Source: Sinomonas susongensis (GTDB lineage: Bacteria; Actinomycetota; Actinomycetes; Actinomycetales; Micrococcaceae). From it: a DNA stretch of 64,000 bases. Below the pieces are notes generated by a model, which did no database searches, had not been told where the DNA came from, and worked only from the letters and a program-made list of their open reading frames with translations. Of this stretch, positions 37,958 to 47,832 are shown in pieces (position 1 is the first letter of the stretch; each line of letters starts with the position of its first letter). Position numbers and translations under genes: made by a program. The stretch is taken from NCBI RefSeq assembly GCF_005877005.1, contig NZ_SSNH01000003.1, forward strand, positions 52,772 through 116,771, given 5' to 3'.

Positions 37958-38587
37958 TTGTTGAAGAAGCCACTTGCGCTTTTTGTCCTTGCTGCGCTGC
38001 TCCTCACAGGGTGCTCGAGTAAGGCCGCGGCCGCGGCGGGAAAATCTGCGAGTCCGTCCCCTGTGGCGACGGTCACAAGTGTCACTGTTCCCGATGAGGT
38101 GGGCAAGACGCTGGATAAGGCACAGAAGGAACTCGAAGGGCTGGGTTTCAAGGTGGCCGCCTCTGACGCGGTCGAAGGCAAGATGATCATCGTCAAGGCC
38201 AATTGGGACGTAATTTCCCAAGGCCCTGTAGCAGGCAGTGCTGCACCGAAGTCTTCGACCATCGCTCTCGGCGTTAGGCACAACACCGACGCGCCCTATC
38301 CTTCGCCGACGCCTTCGCCGACGCCTTCGCCGACGCCTTCGCCGACGCCGATGCCGACGCCGACGCCGATGCCGACACCTTTGGCGACCGCCCAAGTCGG
38401 TGCAGGGGTAGATGCCGGGACAGATGTTGGCATCGGTGCTGGATCTAGCGGTGGAAGTGCCAACGTTGACCCCGATACCACTCCGCAGCTCCCCTACGTC
38501 GGAAGCGGCATTGTCTGCAAGGACGGGTATGCGTGGCCGGGGACTACCCGGCAGGGTGCCTGCCACGGGCACGGTGGCATCCGCTAA
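37958..38587 (+). CDS. PASTA-domain lipoprotein with C-terminal DUF3761-like motif
   Basis: 209 aa starting at TTG (37958 or the next codon 37961; MLKKPLALFVLAALLLTGC). The lipobox LLTGC sits at residues ~15-19. Residues ~43-110 form one PASTA unit (VPDEVGKTLDKAQKELEGLG ... VISQGPVAGS). A Pro/Thr/Ser-rich linker follows, made from a 12-bp tandem repeat. The end GIVCKDGYAWPGTT / ACHGHGGI matches the small Cys/His-containing C-terminal domain (DUF3761) of many exported actinobacterial and proteobacterial proteins. Likely cell-envelope; binding partner unknown. Confidence 0.8.
   Translation: MLKKPLALFVLAALLLTGCSSKAAAAAGKSASPSPVATVTSVTVPDEVGKTLDKAQKELEGLGFKVAASDAVEGKMIIVKANWDVISQGPVAGSAAPKSSTIALGVRHNTDAPYPSPTPSPTPSPTPSPTPMPTPTPMPTPLATAQVGAGVDAGTDVGIGAGSSGGSANVDPDTTPQLPYVGSGIVCKDGYAWPGTTRQGACHGHGGIR
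38300..38347 (+). repeat. Four copies of a 12-bp tandem repeat (SPTP-coding)
   Basis: Exact repeats of ccttcgccgacg coding for PSPT units, followed by degenerate ccgatgccgac copies to about 38378. In-frame unit length means copy-number change alters linker length only. Confidence 0.9.
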
Positions 38588-38887
38588 CTGTGTCGGGCCT
38601 GTTGCGCCCTCTCAGCAGCCGGCCGGTGAGATGAGACGTAGTTCCTTCGGAATTTGTCCCACGTGGATACAAGCTGCTGAGGCGTGGCTTCCAACCTGCC
38701 GCTTTAAATGGGGCGACAGAAGGCGTAACGGGGCGTCAGAAGGCATGGAGGGGGCCGCGCAGCGATCCTTGGCGAGCTTTAGAAACACACGCCCAGTTGG
38801 ATTTAGTGCCTTCATTCGCACGACCGACAAAGCCTTGGCCCGCTGATCCCCCTTGCCCTCCTCTTGTGACCCATGCCATACTCGCCC
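38588..38887. other. Intergenic region before lacI, nothing seen
   Basis: Open frames run through in several directions but none has a recognisable product or start site; the promoter of lacI must lie at its right end. Confidence 0.4.
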
Positions 38888-38901
38888 TCGATACGCATCG
38901 A
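38888..38901. promoter_or_regulatory. LacI-family operator upstream of lacI
   Basis: TCGATACGCATCGA, a palindrome TCGAT-N4-ATCGA. The identical 14-mer occurs at 40008-40021 before the sugar ABC operon, suggesting autoregulation. Confidence 0.75.
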
Positions 38902-38938
38902 CGATACGGTTCGACGAGAGCACGAGGAGGTGACGGCG

Positions 38939-39961
38939 ATGCCAACCAGCAAAGACGTGGCCCGCCTGGCGGGAGTCTCGCAGAGCACCGTCTCGTACGT
39001 CATGAGCGGCCGCCGCCCCATCTCCGAGAAGACCCGCAAGCGCGTCGAGGACGCCATGGCGCAGCTCGCGTTCCAGCCGAACGCCGGCGCGAGGGCCCTG
39101 GCCAGCCGGCGCACCCAGGTCATCGGCCTCGCGATCCCGTTCGTCCCCGACCTGCACATGGGCAGCATCATGGAGTTCATCTCCGTCATCGCCGCCACGG
39201 CACGGCAGAGCGACTACGACATCCTCCTCGTCACCGATGACGAAGGCCCACAAGGCCTCGAGCGCGTGGTAGGCCAACAGCTCGTCGACGGGCTCATCAT
39301 CATGCAGGTCGAAGGCGACGACGCCCGCGTCCCCGTCATCCGCAACCTTCCCGTCCCGAGCGTCCTCATCGGCATCCCCGAGAAGCACGACGGCCTCGAG
39401 TGCATCGACGCCGACTTCGAGCTCGCTGGCCAGATGTGCATCGAGGAGCTCGCGAAGCTGGGCCACGAGACCATCACCCTCGTGGACTGGCAGGACGAAG
39501 TCATCCGCCGCCACGTGAACTACGTGAAGCGGTTCCATCGCGGCGTCGACAAGGCCGCCGCAGCAACGGGAACGAAGATCATCCACGCGCCGGGCCGCAT
39601 CACGGTCGCCGGTATGGAGAAGGCCGTCGCGAAGGCCCTCGAGCAGAGCAGGGGAATCCCCGCCTTCATCGCGCCCGAAGCCGCCAACCAGGACCTCGTC
39701 GTCGAGGCCCTCAACAACCTCGGCCTCGTCCTCGGGAAGGACGTCTCCGTCGTCGTCAACTCATCCGACAGCGATGCCGAGCGGCAGCGCATCCCGCTGA
39801 CCACCATCGGCTTCGAACCCGACGAGGTCTCGCGCCGAGTCGTCCACATGATCGTCCGTGACCTCACCGATCCCATGTCCAGGCCTCATGAGGCCCTGGA
39901 GCTCATCCGGCCCGTGTTCAGGCACCGGAAGAGCACCGTCCGTCCGCACAGCAAGCGCTGA
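38939..39961 (+). CDS. LacI-family transcriptional regulator
   Basis: 340 aa. The start is the ATG with gaggagg upstream, at MPTSKDVARLAGVSQSTVSY; the helix-turn-helix and hinge helix (NAGARALAS) follow at residues 1-60. The rest is a periplasmic-binding-protein-like effector domain (VIGLAIPFVPDLHMGSIMEF; ERVVGQQLVDGLIIMQVEGD). It lies directly before a sugar ABC transporter and both have the same operator, so it probably represses that operon and itself until a sugar binds. A broken duplicate lies at 37634. Confidence 0.92.
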   Translation: MPTSKDVARLAGVSQSTVSYVMSGRRPISEKTRKRVEDAMAQLAFQPNAGARALASRRTQVIGLAIPFVPDLHMGSIMEFISVIAATARQSDYDILLVTDDEGPQGLERVVGQQLVDGLIIMQVEGDDARVPVIRNLPVPSVLIGIPEKHDGLECIDADFELAGQMCIEELAKLGHETITLVDWQDEVIRRHVNYVKRFHRGVDKAAAATGTKIIHAPGRITVAGMEKAVAKALEQSRGIPAFIAPEAANQDLVVEALNNLGLVLGKDVSVVVNSSDSDAERQRIPLTTIGFEPDEVSRRVVHMIVRDLTDPMSRPHEALELIRPVFRHRKSTVRPHSKR

Positions 39962-39994
39962 CGGAAAACAGCTCCACAGCAAATCCAGCAGCAA

Positions 39995-40021
39995 TCGATG
40001 CGCATCGTCGATACGCATCGA
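39995..40021. promoter_or_regulatory. Tandem LacI-type operators before the ABC operon
   Basis: Two adjoining palindromes: 39995-40008 (TCGATGCGCATCGT) and 40008-40021 (TCGATACGCATCGA). The second is identical to the site before lacI. Confidence 0.75.
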
Positions 40022-40054
40022 CAAACCGAGAGAGAAAGAGAAAGAGGAGTACCG

Positions 40055-41284
40055 ATGAAGCGAACCTCCCTCATCACCCGCAGCGGCCTCGCCCTCGCGG
40101 CCCTCGCGCTCCCGGCGGTCCTCGCCGGCTGCGGCGGCGCCTCGACCACGTCGAGCGGGTCGGCCAGCACTATCTCCGTGCTCGACTACTACAACAACGA
40201 GCCGGACAAGAGCTTCATCGGCGACGCCCTCAACCAGTGCGCGCAGAAGTCGGGCGTCACGCTCGACCGCCAGACCGTCCCGGGATCGTCGCTCATCCAG
40301 AAGGTCCTCCAGCAGGCGTCATCGAAGACGCTCCCGGACGTCCTCATGCTCGACAACCCCGACCTCCAGCAGATCGCCGCGACCGGCGCCCTCGCCCCGC
40401 TGAGCGACTTCAACATCAGCACCGACGGCTTCGCGCAGGGCGTGCTCCAGGCCGGCACGTACAACGGGAAGGTCTACGGCCTCGCCCCGACGGTCAACAC
40501 GATCGCCCTCTTCTACAACAAGGACCTCCTCGCCAAGGCTGGCGTCCAGCCGCCCACGACGTGGGACGAGCTCAAGGCCGACGCCGCCAAGCTCACCTCG
40601 GGCGGCCAGTACGGCGTCGCCTTCGACGCCAACGCGACCTACGAGGGCTCGTGGCAGTTCCTGCCGTTCATGTGGAGCAACGGCGGCGACGAGAAGAACA
40701 TCGCCACACCCCAGACCGCCGAAGCACTCCAGCTCTGGACCGACCTCGTGAAGTCCGGTTCGGCGTCGTCGTCGGTCCTCAACTGGACCCAGGCGGACGT
40801 GAAGGACCAGTTCGTCGCCGGCAAGGCCGCCATGATGGTAAACGGCCCGTGGCAGATCCCGACCCTCGACAAGCAGGCCGCGCTCAACTACGGCGTCGTG
40901 CAGCTCCCCGTGAAGACGGCGGGCCAGACCGAGATCGCGCCGCTCGGCGGCGAGACGTGGACCGTCCCGCAGACGGGCAACAAGGCGAAGCAGGCCAAGG
41001 CCGCGGAGATCGTCTCCTGCATGAACAGCGACCAGATGCAGCTCTCGATGGCCAAGCAGCGCAACACCGTCCCTGCCAAGACGACGCTCGCGGCGCAGTT
41101 CGCCTCGGACAACCCCAAGCTCGCCGTCTTCACGAACCTCATCAAGACGGCCCGCGCCCGGACCGGTGAGCTCGGCGCCGACTGGCCCAAGGCCGCGACC
41201 AAGATCTACACCGCCATCCAGACCGCGCTGACGGGCAAGGCGTCGCCGAGCGACGCGCTCCAGCAGGCGCAGAACAACGGCTGA
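40055..41284 (+). CDS. Sugar ABC transporter substrate-binding lipoprotein
   Basis: 409 aa; ATG after agaggag. Lipoprotein signal ends ALPAVLAGCGGAS. Mature part is a cluster-D type sugar-binding protein (YGLAPTVNTIALFYNKDLL; MMVNGPWQIPTLDK; APLGGETWTVPQTG). It delivers a sugar or oligosaccharide to the two permeases downstream. No ATPase gene is in the operon, so a shared MsiK-type ATPase elsewhere is expected, as in many actinobacterial sugar transporters. Confidence 0.92.
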   Translation: MKRTSLITRSGLALAALALPAVLAGCGGASTTSSGSASTISVLDYYNNEPDKSFIGDALNQCAQKSGVTLDRQTVPGSSLIQKVLQQASSKTLPDVLMLDNPDLQQIAATGALAPLSDFNISTDGFAQGVLQAGTYNGKVYGLAPTVNTIALFYNKDLLAKAGVQPPTTWDELKADAAKLTSGGQYGVAFDANATYEGSWQFLPFMWSNGGDEKNIATPQTAEALQLWTDLVKSGSASSSVLNWTQADVKDQFVAGKAAMMVNGPWQIPTLDKQAALNYGVVQLPVKTAGQTEIAPLGGETWTVPQTGNKAKQAKAAEIVSCMNSDQMQLSMAKQRNTVPAKTTLAAQFASDNPKLAVFTNLIKTARARTGELGADWPKAATKIYTAIQTALTGKASPSDALQQAQNNG

Positions 41285-41303
41285 GCAGGCAGAGGCTGAG
41301 CGA

Positions 41304-42263
41304 ATGACGACGACGACCACCACCCGCGCGGCGACCCGGCCCCAGCCTCTGGCTGGGCCGGGGAGCCTGCGCGGCGGAAGGCGACGCCGGGAGACCCTGT
41401 ACCAGTGGGCGTTCCTGCTCCCCGCGGCGGCGTACCTCATCCTGTTCTTCGGCTACCCCGTGGTGAAGAACCTCGTGATGAGCTTCCAGGACTACGGGAC
41501 GGCGACGTTCTACACGGGCGAGGCACCATGGGTCGGCTTCGCGAACTACGCGAAGGTCCTCGGCTCGTCGATCTTCACGACGGCGGCGCTCAACACCGCG
41601 CTGTTCACAGCGGGCTCGATCGTGGGCCAGTTCGTGATCGGCCTCGCGCTCGCGGTGTTCTTCCGGAAGCGCTTCCCGCTGAGCGGGGTGCTGCGCTCGC
41701 TGCTCCTGCTCCCGTGGCTCCTCCCGCTCATCGCCTCGGGCGCGGTGTGGAAGTGGATCCTCGACAAGGACTCCGGCGCACTCAACCGCTTCCTCGAGGC
41801 GATCCACGTCGTGCCGACGGGGGTCCCGTGGCTCACGAGCACGTCGCTCGCGCTCATCGCGGTGGTCGGCGTGAACATCTGGATCGGCATTCCGTTCAAC
41901 GTCACCATCCTCTACGGCGGCCTCCAGGACATCGCGGACGAGCTCTACGAGGCGGCGGCGCTCGACGGCGCGACCGGCTGGCGCGCGTTCCGGTACGTCA
42001 CGTGGCCCATGCTCCGGCCCGTCGTGAACGTGGTCCTGGTCCTCGGCGTGGTCTACACGCTCAAGGTCCTCGACATCATCCTCGCCCTGACCGGGGGAGG
42101 GCCGGCCAACGCGAGCCAGACCATCGCGACCGAATCGTACGCGCTGTCCTTCCAGCAATTCCGCTTCGGCGAGGGCTCGGCGCTCGGCAATATCCTCGTG
42201 CTCATTTCGCTCGTGTTCGCCCTGGTCTACCTGCGGGCGAGCCGGCGGAGCGTCGAAGACTGA
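41304..42263 (+). CDS. Sugar ABC transporter permease (MalF type)
   Basis: 319 aa with six transmembrane segments starting at WAFLLPAAAYLILFFGYPVV. The cytoplasmic EAA loop is EAAALDGATGWRAFRYVTWP near residue 215, where the ATPase docks. It follows the binding-protein gene after 19 bases and is spaced 10 bases from the second permease. Confidence 0.93.
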   Translation: MTTTTTTRAATRPQPLAGPGSLRGGRRRRETLYQWAFLLPAAAYLILFFGYPVVKNLVMSFQDYGTATFYTGEAPWVGFANYAKVLGSSIFTTAALNTALFTAGSIVGQFVIGLALAVFFRKRFPLSGVLRSLLLLPWLLPLIASGAVWKWILDKDSGALNRFLEAIHVVPTGVPWLTSTSLALIAVVGVNIWIGIPFNVTILYGGLQDIADELYEAAALDGATGWRAFRYVTWPMLRPVVNVVLVLGVVYTLKVLDIILALTGGGPANASQTIATESYALSFQQFRFGEGSALGNILVLISLVFALVYLRASRRSVED

Positions 42264-42273
42264 AAGGAGGGAA

Positions 42274-43134
42274 ATGTCCACCGTCTCGATCCGGCCGGCG
42301 AGGATTCGCCCGGGAGCAGTCCGCGCCGTCAAACGCTCCGGCACGCCCTACACCGCCCTCGGGATCCTGTTCCTCGTCATCATGCTGTTCCCCGTCTACT
42401 GGATGGTGAACGCGTCGCTCCAGCCCAACGGGGCGACCGTCGATGCCGCCTGGTTCCCGATCCACCCGAACCTCTCCGGCTACGGGACCGCCTTGGCCCA
42501 GCAGGGCCGGAACCTCGTGACGAGCCTCGCCGTCTCCCTCGGGAGCGTCGTGTTCAGCCTCGCCATCGCGGCCCCCGCCGCTTACGCCCTGAGCTACTTC
42601 AAGGTCCGCGGAACGAATATCGTGCTCTTCGGAATCCTCATCAGCCAGATGATCCCGGGAATTGTCGTCGCGAATGCGCTCTACACCGCGTACAACGATC
42701 TGGGCCTGCTCAATTCGATCCCCGGGCTCATCCTCGCCGATTCCTCGGCCGGAATTCCGTTCGCGATCCTCATCATCCGGGCGTTCATGGGCTCCATGCA
42801 GTCCTCGATCATCGAGGCCGCACGCGTCGACGGCGCGGGGCACCTGCGGGTGTTCTGGTCGATCGTGCTCCCCGTGAGCCGGAACGCCCTCATCACGGCG
42901 GGCCTGTTCACGTTCCTCTTCGCATGGAGCGACTTCCTGTTCGCCCTCACCCTCACCACGACCGACGCCGTACGGCCCGTCACCCTGGGCCTGTACCAGT
43001 ACATCGGCTCGTACGTCACCGACTGGAGCACGGTCATGGCGACGGCGGTGCTCGCCTCGCTGCCCGCCGTCGTCCTCCTGCTCGTAGCCCAGAAATTCGT
43101 CGCCGCCGGCACCTCGGCCGGGTCGGTGAAGTAA
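42274..43134 (+). CDS. Sugar ABC transporter permease (MalG type)
   Basis: 286 aa, six transmembrane segments, EAA loop [20 protein letters not shown] near residue 190. Preceded by aaaggaggg. Forms the membrane channel together with the 41304 permease. Confidence 0.93.
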   Translation: MSTVSIRPARIRPGAVRAVKRSGTPYTALGILFLVIMLFPVYWMVNASLQPNGATVDAAWFPIHPNLSGYGTALAQQGRNLVTSLAVSLGSVVFSLAIAAPAAYALSYFKVRGTNIVLFGILISQMIPGIVVANALYTAYNDLGLLNSIPGLILADSSAGIPFAILIIRAFMGSMQSSIIEAARVDGAGHLRVFWSIVLPVSRNALITAGLFTFLFAWSDFLFALTLTTTDAVRPVTLGLYQYIGSYVTDWSTVMATAVLASLPAVVLLLVAQKFVAAGTSAGSVK

Positions 43135-43165
43135 CCGCCGTTCTCAAAAAAGAGGAGACAAACGC

Positions 43166-43966
43166 ATGACCCAGCCCATCCGCGTCACCGTCTGGGGCGA
43201 ATACCGGCACGAGCTCCAGGAGGAGCACGTGGCCGCCATCTACCCCGACGGCATGCACAACACGATCGCGGACGCCATCCGCGAGCATCTCGGGGAGCGG
43301 GCAGTCGTCCGGACGGCAACCCTCGACGAGCCCGAGCACGGCCTCACCGAGGAAGTGCTGGCCCAGACCGACGTCCTGACCTGGTGGGGACACATGGCCC
43401 ACGGAGAGGTGAGCGACGAGGTCGTGGAGCGCGTGCACCGGCACGTCCTCTCGGGCATGGGCCTGCTCGTGCTGCACTCGGGCCACTGGTCGAAGATCTT
43501 CCAGAAGCTCATGGGCACCACATGCACGCTCCGCTGGCGCGGCGCCGACGACCGCGAACTCGTGTGGACCGTCAACCCGACCCACCCGATCGCCCAGGGC
43601 GTCCCGCACCCCATCGACATCCCTGCACAGGAGATGTACGGCGAATTCTTCGACATCCCGACGCCGGACGAGCTCGTCTTCGTGAGCTCGTTCAGCGGGG
43701 GAGAGGTCTTCCGCTCGGGCTGCACGTTCCGCCGCGGCCACGGCAAGATCTTCTTTTTCAGCCCCGGCGACCAGGACTATCCCGTCTACCACCACCCCGA
43801 CGTCCGGCGCGTCCTCGCGAACGGCGTCGAGTGGGCGCGCTCGGACCGGCCGGAGCGCGCACTCCCGACCCTGCTGCGCTACGAGAGCGGCGAGTTCTTC
43901 AAGGGCGTCGACTACACGCAGGCCGCGCCCGAGATCGCCGCCGCCAACTCCGGGGCGGAGGCATGA
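43166..43966 (+). CDS. ThuA-like domain protein
   Basis: 266 aa glutamine-amidotransferase-fold protein of the ThuA family. It starts [19 protein letters not shown] and carries [14 protein letters not shown] near 72 and [14 protein letters not shown] near 100, the conserved core of these proteins. ThuA in rhizobia is linked to trehalose and related disaccharide oxidation via 3-keto sugars. Its pairing with a Gfo/Idh/MocA dehydrogenase suggests a keto-sugar route for the imported sugar. It overlaps the next gene by 4 bases. Confidence 0.88.
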   Translation: MTQPIRVTVWGEYRHELQEEHVAAIYPDGMHNTIADAIREHLGERAVVRTATLDEPEHGLTEEVLAQTDVLTWWGHMAHGEVSDEVVERVHRHVLSGMGLLVLHSGHWSKIFQKLMGTTCTLRWRGADDRELVWTVNPTHPIAQGVPHPIDIPAQEMYGEFFDIPTPDELVFVSSFSGGEVFRSGCTFRRGHGKIFFFSPGDQDYPVYHHPDVRRVLANGVEWARSDRPERALPTLLRYESGEFFKGVDYTQAAPEIAAANSGAEA

Positions 43967-45060
43967 CGGCGGCGCTCCGTGTCGTCGTCGTCGGCGCCGG
44001 CTCGATGGGCAAGGCCTGGCTGCGCACCGTCGAAGCGGACGACGACGTCGAGCTCACCGGGATTGCCGACCTCGACGTCGCCGCGGCGGAGGCAGCCGCG
44101 GCGGAACTCGGGCGGCCGGCGCTCCCGGTGGGACCCGACGCCGTCGACCTCGCGCGGAGCACCGGCGCCGAGGCGATCATCAACGTCACCATCCCGGCCG
44201 CCCACCACCCGGTGACGACGGCGGCGCTCCTCGCCGGGTTCCCGGTGCTGGGGGAGAAGCCGGTCGCATCCACCGTCGTGGAGGGGCTCTCGCTCGCGGC
44301 ATGTGCGGAGCTCACGGGGAAGCTGTTCATGGTGAGCCAGTCGCGCCGCTACAACCGGCACCTGTTCGCGGCCAAGGCGCAGGCCGAGGCCCTCGGCCGA
44401 GTGGGGATCGTCTCGGTGGACTTCTTCAAGGCGCCCCACTTCGGGGGCTTCCGCGACGCCATGGCGAGCCCCCTCCTGCTCGACATGGCGATCCACCAGT
44501 TCGACATGGCCCGCTTCCTCCTCGACGCCGACCCGGTCTCGGTCCTGTGCGAGGAGTACAACCCGGCGTGGAGCTGGTACGCGGGCAACGCGGCGTCGAC
44601 CGCAACGTTCGAGATGGCGGGCGGCGCGCGCTTCGTGTTCAACGGCAGCTGGTGCAGCCCGGGCGCCGAGACGTCCTGGAACGGTGCCTGGCGCATCTCG
44701 GGCGAGCACGGATCCGTTCTGTGGGACGGCGACCACGAGCCGACCCTGGACGTCGACGCCCAGGAGGCGGGCGACGTCGTACGCCCTGAGACCGACCCCG
44801 GCGAGGCCATTGCGGGTTCGCTCCGCGAATTCGCCTCGGCCCTGCGGACGGGTGCGACGCCAATGGGCGAGGTGCACGCGAACGTCATGAGCCTCGCAAT
44901 GGTCGAGGCGGCAATCCAGAGCGCGTCGCTCGGCCGCCGGGTCGCGCTCGACGACGTGCTCAACGCCTCCTATGAGGCCGCGCTCGCCAAGGAGTCCAAC
45001 GAGGACGTGCTGCGCGTGCTCAAGTCCTGGCCGTCGGTGCGAACTGCCTTGACGCGCTGA
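43963..45060 (+). CDS. Gfo/Idh/MocA-family sugar dehydrogenase
   Basis: 365 aa. N-terminal Rossmann [18 protein letters not shown], nicotinamide-side GEKPVAST near residue 92 with the conserved Lys, and the substrate-domain helix [14 protein letters not shown] near 172, with His as expected for the catalytic site. Oxidises a sugar or inositol-like substrate with NAD(P). It is the last gene of the sugar operon, followed by a strong terminator. Confidence 0.92.
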   Translation: MTAALRVVVVGAGSMGKAWLRTVEADDDVELTGIADLDVAAAEAAAAELGRPALPVGPDAVDLARSTGAEAIINVTIPAAHHPVTTAALLAGFPVLGEKPVASTVVEGLSLAACAELTGKLFMVSQSRRYNRHLFAAKAQAEALGRVGIVSVDFFKAPHFGGFRDAMASPLLLDMAIHQFDMARFLLDADPVSVLCEEYNPAWSWYAGNAASTATFEMAGGARFVFNGSWCSPGAETSWNGAWRISGEHGSVLWDGDHEPTLDVDAQEAGDVVRPETDPGEAIAGSLREFASALRTGATPMGEVHANVMSLAMVEAAIQSASLGRRVALDDVLNASYEAALAKESNEDVLRVLKSWPSVRTALTR

Positions 45061-45074
45061 CGCACCACTGGGAC

Positions 45075-45135
45075 CGTCCCGGCCCGCTCGGCCCGCCGTC
45101 TCCGGCACGGGTCGAGCGGGCCGGGACGTTTTTTT
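45075..45135 (+). terminator. Rho-independent terminator of the sugar operon
   Basis: 16-bp perfect stem (45075-45090 with 45113-45128) followed directly by seven T residues (45129-45135), 15 bases after the dehydrogenase stop. It can also serve the convergent iclR gene. Confidence 0.92.
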
Positions 45136-45145
45136 GGCGTGACGG

Positions 45146-45997
45146 CTACCTGAGGGGCGAGTGCCCGAGCCGCTGCGAGAGCTCCCCTGCCGCCGCCGCG
45201 ACGAAGCGGCCCAACCTGTCCAGATCTCCGACGCGCCCTTTCGGCGCACTCACGTTGACGGCGGCGATGATGCGGCCGTTGGAGTCCCGCACCGGGGCCG
45301 ATGCCCCCACGACACCCCGCTCGAGCTCCTCGTCCAGGAGCGCGTACCCGCGTTCCCTGATCCTCCCGATCTCGGCCACCAGGCTCTCGAAGTCCGTGAC
45401 GACGGCCTTGTCCTCGGGGGGCGAGGACAGGACTGCGAAGCCGCTCCCGGCCATGGTCGGGTTGATCGGCCCGACGACGGGCAGGTCGTGCCCGCGCTCG
45501 GCGTACCAGGTGGCCAGTGACTCCCGGTCCCAGTCGCTCAGGAGGACCCGGCCTGATGGCGTCCGCCACGCGGCTGTCGTGACGCCTTCCCACCCGGTCG
45601 TATGGAACTCGTGCGGACTGAGCTCGCTCAGGATCGTGAGCACGTTCCCGCCTCGGAGGACGCAGAGGTGGGCCGTCTCGCGGGTGGACTGGGCGACCCG
45701 TCGAAGATACGAACGCGCCTCGGCCACAAGGCGGCTCTCGGTCGTCCGTCCGGCGAGGGCGAAGAGCCTCGAGCCGAGGCGGTAGGTCAGGGACTCGGGG
45801 TCCCGTTCTACGAGGCCCGCGTCCGCGAGGGTCGCCAGCGTGCGGGAAACGATCGCCTTGTCGCGCCCCGTGAGCTGCGAGATGCGGATGACGCCGAGCC
45901 CTCCGCCCCGAACCGCCTCTGGCTCGCCGAGGAGCTCGAGGATCTCGATGTCCCGGGCAAGTCCCGAGGAATTCCTGCGCGGCTGAGCGGCGGTCAT
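45146..45997 (-). CDS. IclR-family transcriptional regulator
   Basis: 283 aa. N-terminal winged helix (IRISQLTGRDKAIVSRTLAT ... GLVERDPESLTYRLGS) and C-terminal IclR effector domain (RETAHLCVLRGGNVL; GWEGVTTAAWRTPSGRVLLS). It is divergent from the amine-transporter/catabolic operon starting at 46141, so it most likely controls that operon. Effector unknown. Confidence 0.92.
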   Translation of the reverse strand: MTAAQPRRNSSGLARDIEILELLGEPEAVRGGGLGVIRISQLTGRDKAIVSRTLATLADAGLVERDPESLTYRLGSRLFALAGRTTESRLVAEARSYLRRVAQSTRETAHLCVLRGGNVLTILSELSPHEFHTTGWEGVTTAAWRTPSGRVLLSDWDRESLATWYAERGHDLPVVGPINPTMAGSGFAVLSSPPEDKAVVTDFESLVAEIGRIRERGYALLDEELERGVVGASAPVRDSNGRIIAAVNVSAPKGRVGDLDRLGRFVAAAAGELSQRLGHSPLR

Positions 45998-46140
45998 GGA
46001 ACCACTATACCGTCATGGATTGCCATATTGGCAACATGCGTTGGGCTTATGGCATCGAACAGGGTCTAATGGTGTGACAGAGCCCACTAGCAGTCCCACG
46101 AAGAAGGGGACGCTTCCTCAACGAAGAGAGGGGACCCTGG

Positions 46141-46808
46141 ATGAACCCAAGCTTCAGCCTCGGCACGTTCGCCGACTTCGTCCAAGAACGATGGCCAGAC
46201 ATCCTGAGCCTCACCGGACAGCACCTCGCGGTCCTCGTGATCTCGCTCCTGATCGCGACAGCCCTCGGAGTCCTCGTCGGAGTGGCCGTGTGGAACCGCC
46301 CCCTGCCCCGGACCGCGGCCCTCACCACGGCCGGGATCGCGATCACCGTTCCCTCGCTGGCGCTGCTGGCACTGCTCTCGCCCCTGCTGGGCCTGGGCTG
46401 GGGCCCTCGGTCGTAGCGCTGGTCTTCTACGCACTGCTGCCGATCATCCGCAACACGGTCGTCGGGCTGCGGGAGGTCCCGCCGCACATCGTCGAGTCCG
46501 CCCTCGGCATGGGAATGGGACGCGGGCGCATCATGATCACGACGCAGCTGCCGCTCGCCTGGCCCGTCATCGTCACCGGCATCCGCGTCTCGGCGCAGCT
46601 CACGATCGGCATCGCCGCCATCGCTGCCTACGTCGCAGGGCCGGGACTCGGCGGATACATCTTCAAGGGACTCTCGTCCGTCGGGTCCAAGAACGCCATC
46701 AACTACGCCGTCACCGGAACGCTGGGCACAGTCCTCCTGGCGCTCGCCGTCGACGGCGTCTTCATCCTCATTGCCCGATACACGACCTCGAGGGGGCTCC
46801 GTGGCTGA
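46141..46808 (+). pseudogene. Quaternary-amine ABC permease with a frameshift
   Basis: First 91 codons (MNPSFSLGTFADFVQERWPD to LLGLGWGP) read a ProW/OpuCB-like permease and end at a stop at 46416. The next frame continues without loss of homology: SVVALVFYALLPIIRNTVVG, the EAA-like ALGMGMGRGRIMITTQLPLA, to the end at 46808. Adding one C in ggccctcgg at about 46407 restores the frame. Either a recent mutation or a sequence error. The operon's second permease (47829) is intact, so transport might depend on one permease only. Confidence 0.85.
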
Positions 46809-47832
46809 GACCACCAACACTGGAATCCTGACCGCCATCTCTGAGCAGTCGGAGGGAGTGAGCATCGAGCTCGAAGGCGTCACCAAGCACTACCCGGGGC
46901 AGGCAGAGCCCGCTGTCGAGGACTTCTCGATGCGGATCGAGCCGGGTGAGCTCGTCATGTTCGTCGGACCGAGCGGCTGTGGGAAGACCACGACCATGAA
47001 GATGATCAACCGGCTGATCGAGCCCAGCTCGGGCAGCATCCGGATCGACGGCAAGGACGTGCTCTCGCTCGACCCCAACCAGCTGCGCCGGCACGTGGGC
47101 TACGTGATCCAGCAGATCGGCCTGTTCCCGCACCGCACGATCGCCGAGAACATCGCCACAGTCCCCCGCATGCTCGGCTGGTCCAAGGACCGGATCGCCA
47201 GCCGGGTCGAGGAACTCCTCGAAACGGTGCAGCTCGATCCCGGGACCTTCGCCCAGCGCTATCCCCGCCAGCTCTCGGGAGGCCAGCAGCAGCGCGCCGG
47301 AGTGGCGCGTGCGCTCGCCGCCGATCCGCCCGTGATGCTCATGGACGAGCCGTTCGGGGCCACAGACCCGATCACCCGCGAACGGCTGCAGGCCGAGTTC
47401 CTGCGCCTCCAGGCGGACATCGGCAAGACGATCATCTTCGTGACGCACGACTTCGACGAGGCCGTCCGTCTGGGCGACCGGATCGCGGTCCTGAGCCGCC
47501 GGAGCCGGATCGAACAGTTCGACACCCCGGCCAACATCCTGGCCGCGCCCGCCAACGAATACGTCGCCTCATTCATCGGGCACGGTGCCGCCCTCAAGCG
47601 GCTCGGCCTCATCCCCGTCCTCGAAGCGCCGCTGCTTCCGGGATCGGCGGAGAGCGCCCCGAAGGTCCTGGCCACCGCAACGCTGCGGGACGCGCTCGAC
47701 CTCATGGTGGTCACCGGGAGTCCCAGGGTGACAGTGGTCGACGACGAGGGCCAGGCACTCGGTTCCCTCGACCACTCCGGCATCTCAGGAGCGCTCGGAG
47801 TCGGGGCCGCGGAGCTGGAGGGCCTGCGGTGA
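46801..47832 (+). CDS. Quaternary-amine/glycine-betaine ABC ATPase
   Basis: 343 aa, GTG start overlapping the permease end by 8 bases. Walker A GPSGCGKTTTMK near residue 57, signature LSGGQQQRAGVARAL near 158, Walker B PPVMLMDEPFGATDPITR near 175. The C-terminal ~80 residues resemble a CBS-like regulatory tail (ATLRDALDLMVVTGSPRVTV). The family energises uptake of glycine betaine, choline or carnitine. Confidence 0.92.
   Translation: MAETTNTGILTAISEQSEGVSIELEGVTKHYPGQAEPAVEDFSMRIEPGELVMFVGPSGCGKTTTMKMINRLIEPSSGSIRIDGKDVLSLDPNQLRRHVGYVIQQIGLFPHRTIAENIATVPRMLGWSKDRIASRVEELLETVQLDPGTFAQRYPRQLSGGQQQRAGVARALAADPPVMLMDEPFGATDPITRERLQAEFLRLQADIGKTIIFVTHDFDEAVRLGDRIAVLSRRSRIEQFDTPANILAAPANEYVASFIGHGAALKRLGLIPVLEAPLLPGSAESAPKVLATATLRDALDLMVVTGSPRVTVVDDEGQALGSLDHSGISGALGVGAAELEGLR

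Noticed and set aside
38300..38380. Short tandem repeats considered as a CRISPR-like or satellite array
   Set aside because: Unit is 12 bp, in frame, without spacers, and codes for a Pro/Ser/Thr linker of the lipoprotein.
40319..42344. Large reverse frames over the sugar ABC operon
   Set aside because: Antisense of the binding protein and permease genes; no recognisable domain.
44970..45593. Reverse frame over the terminator and iclR end
   Set aside because: Runs through a strong hairpin terminator and is out of frame with the IclR gene; composition is Arg/Gly shadow-like.
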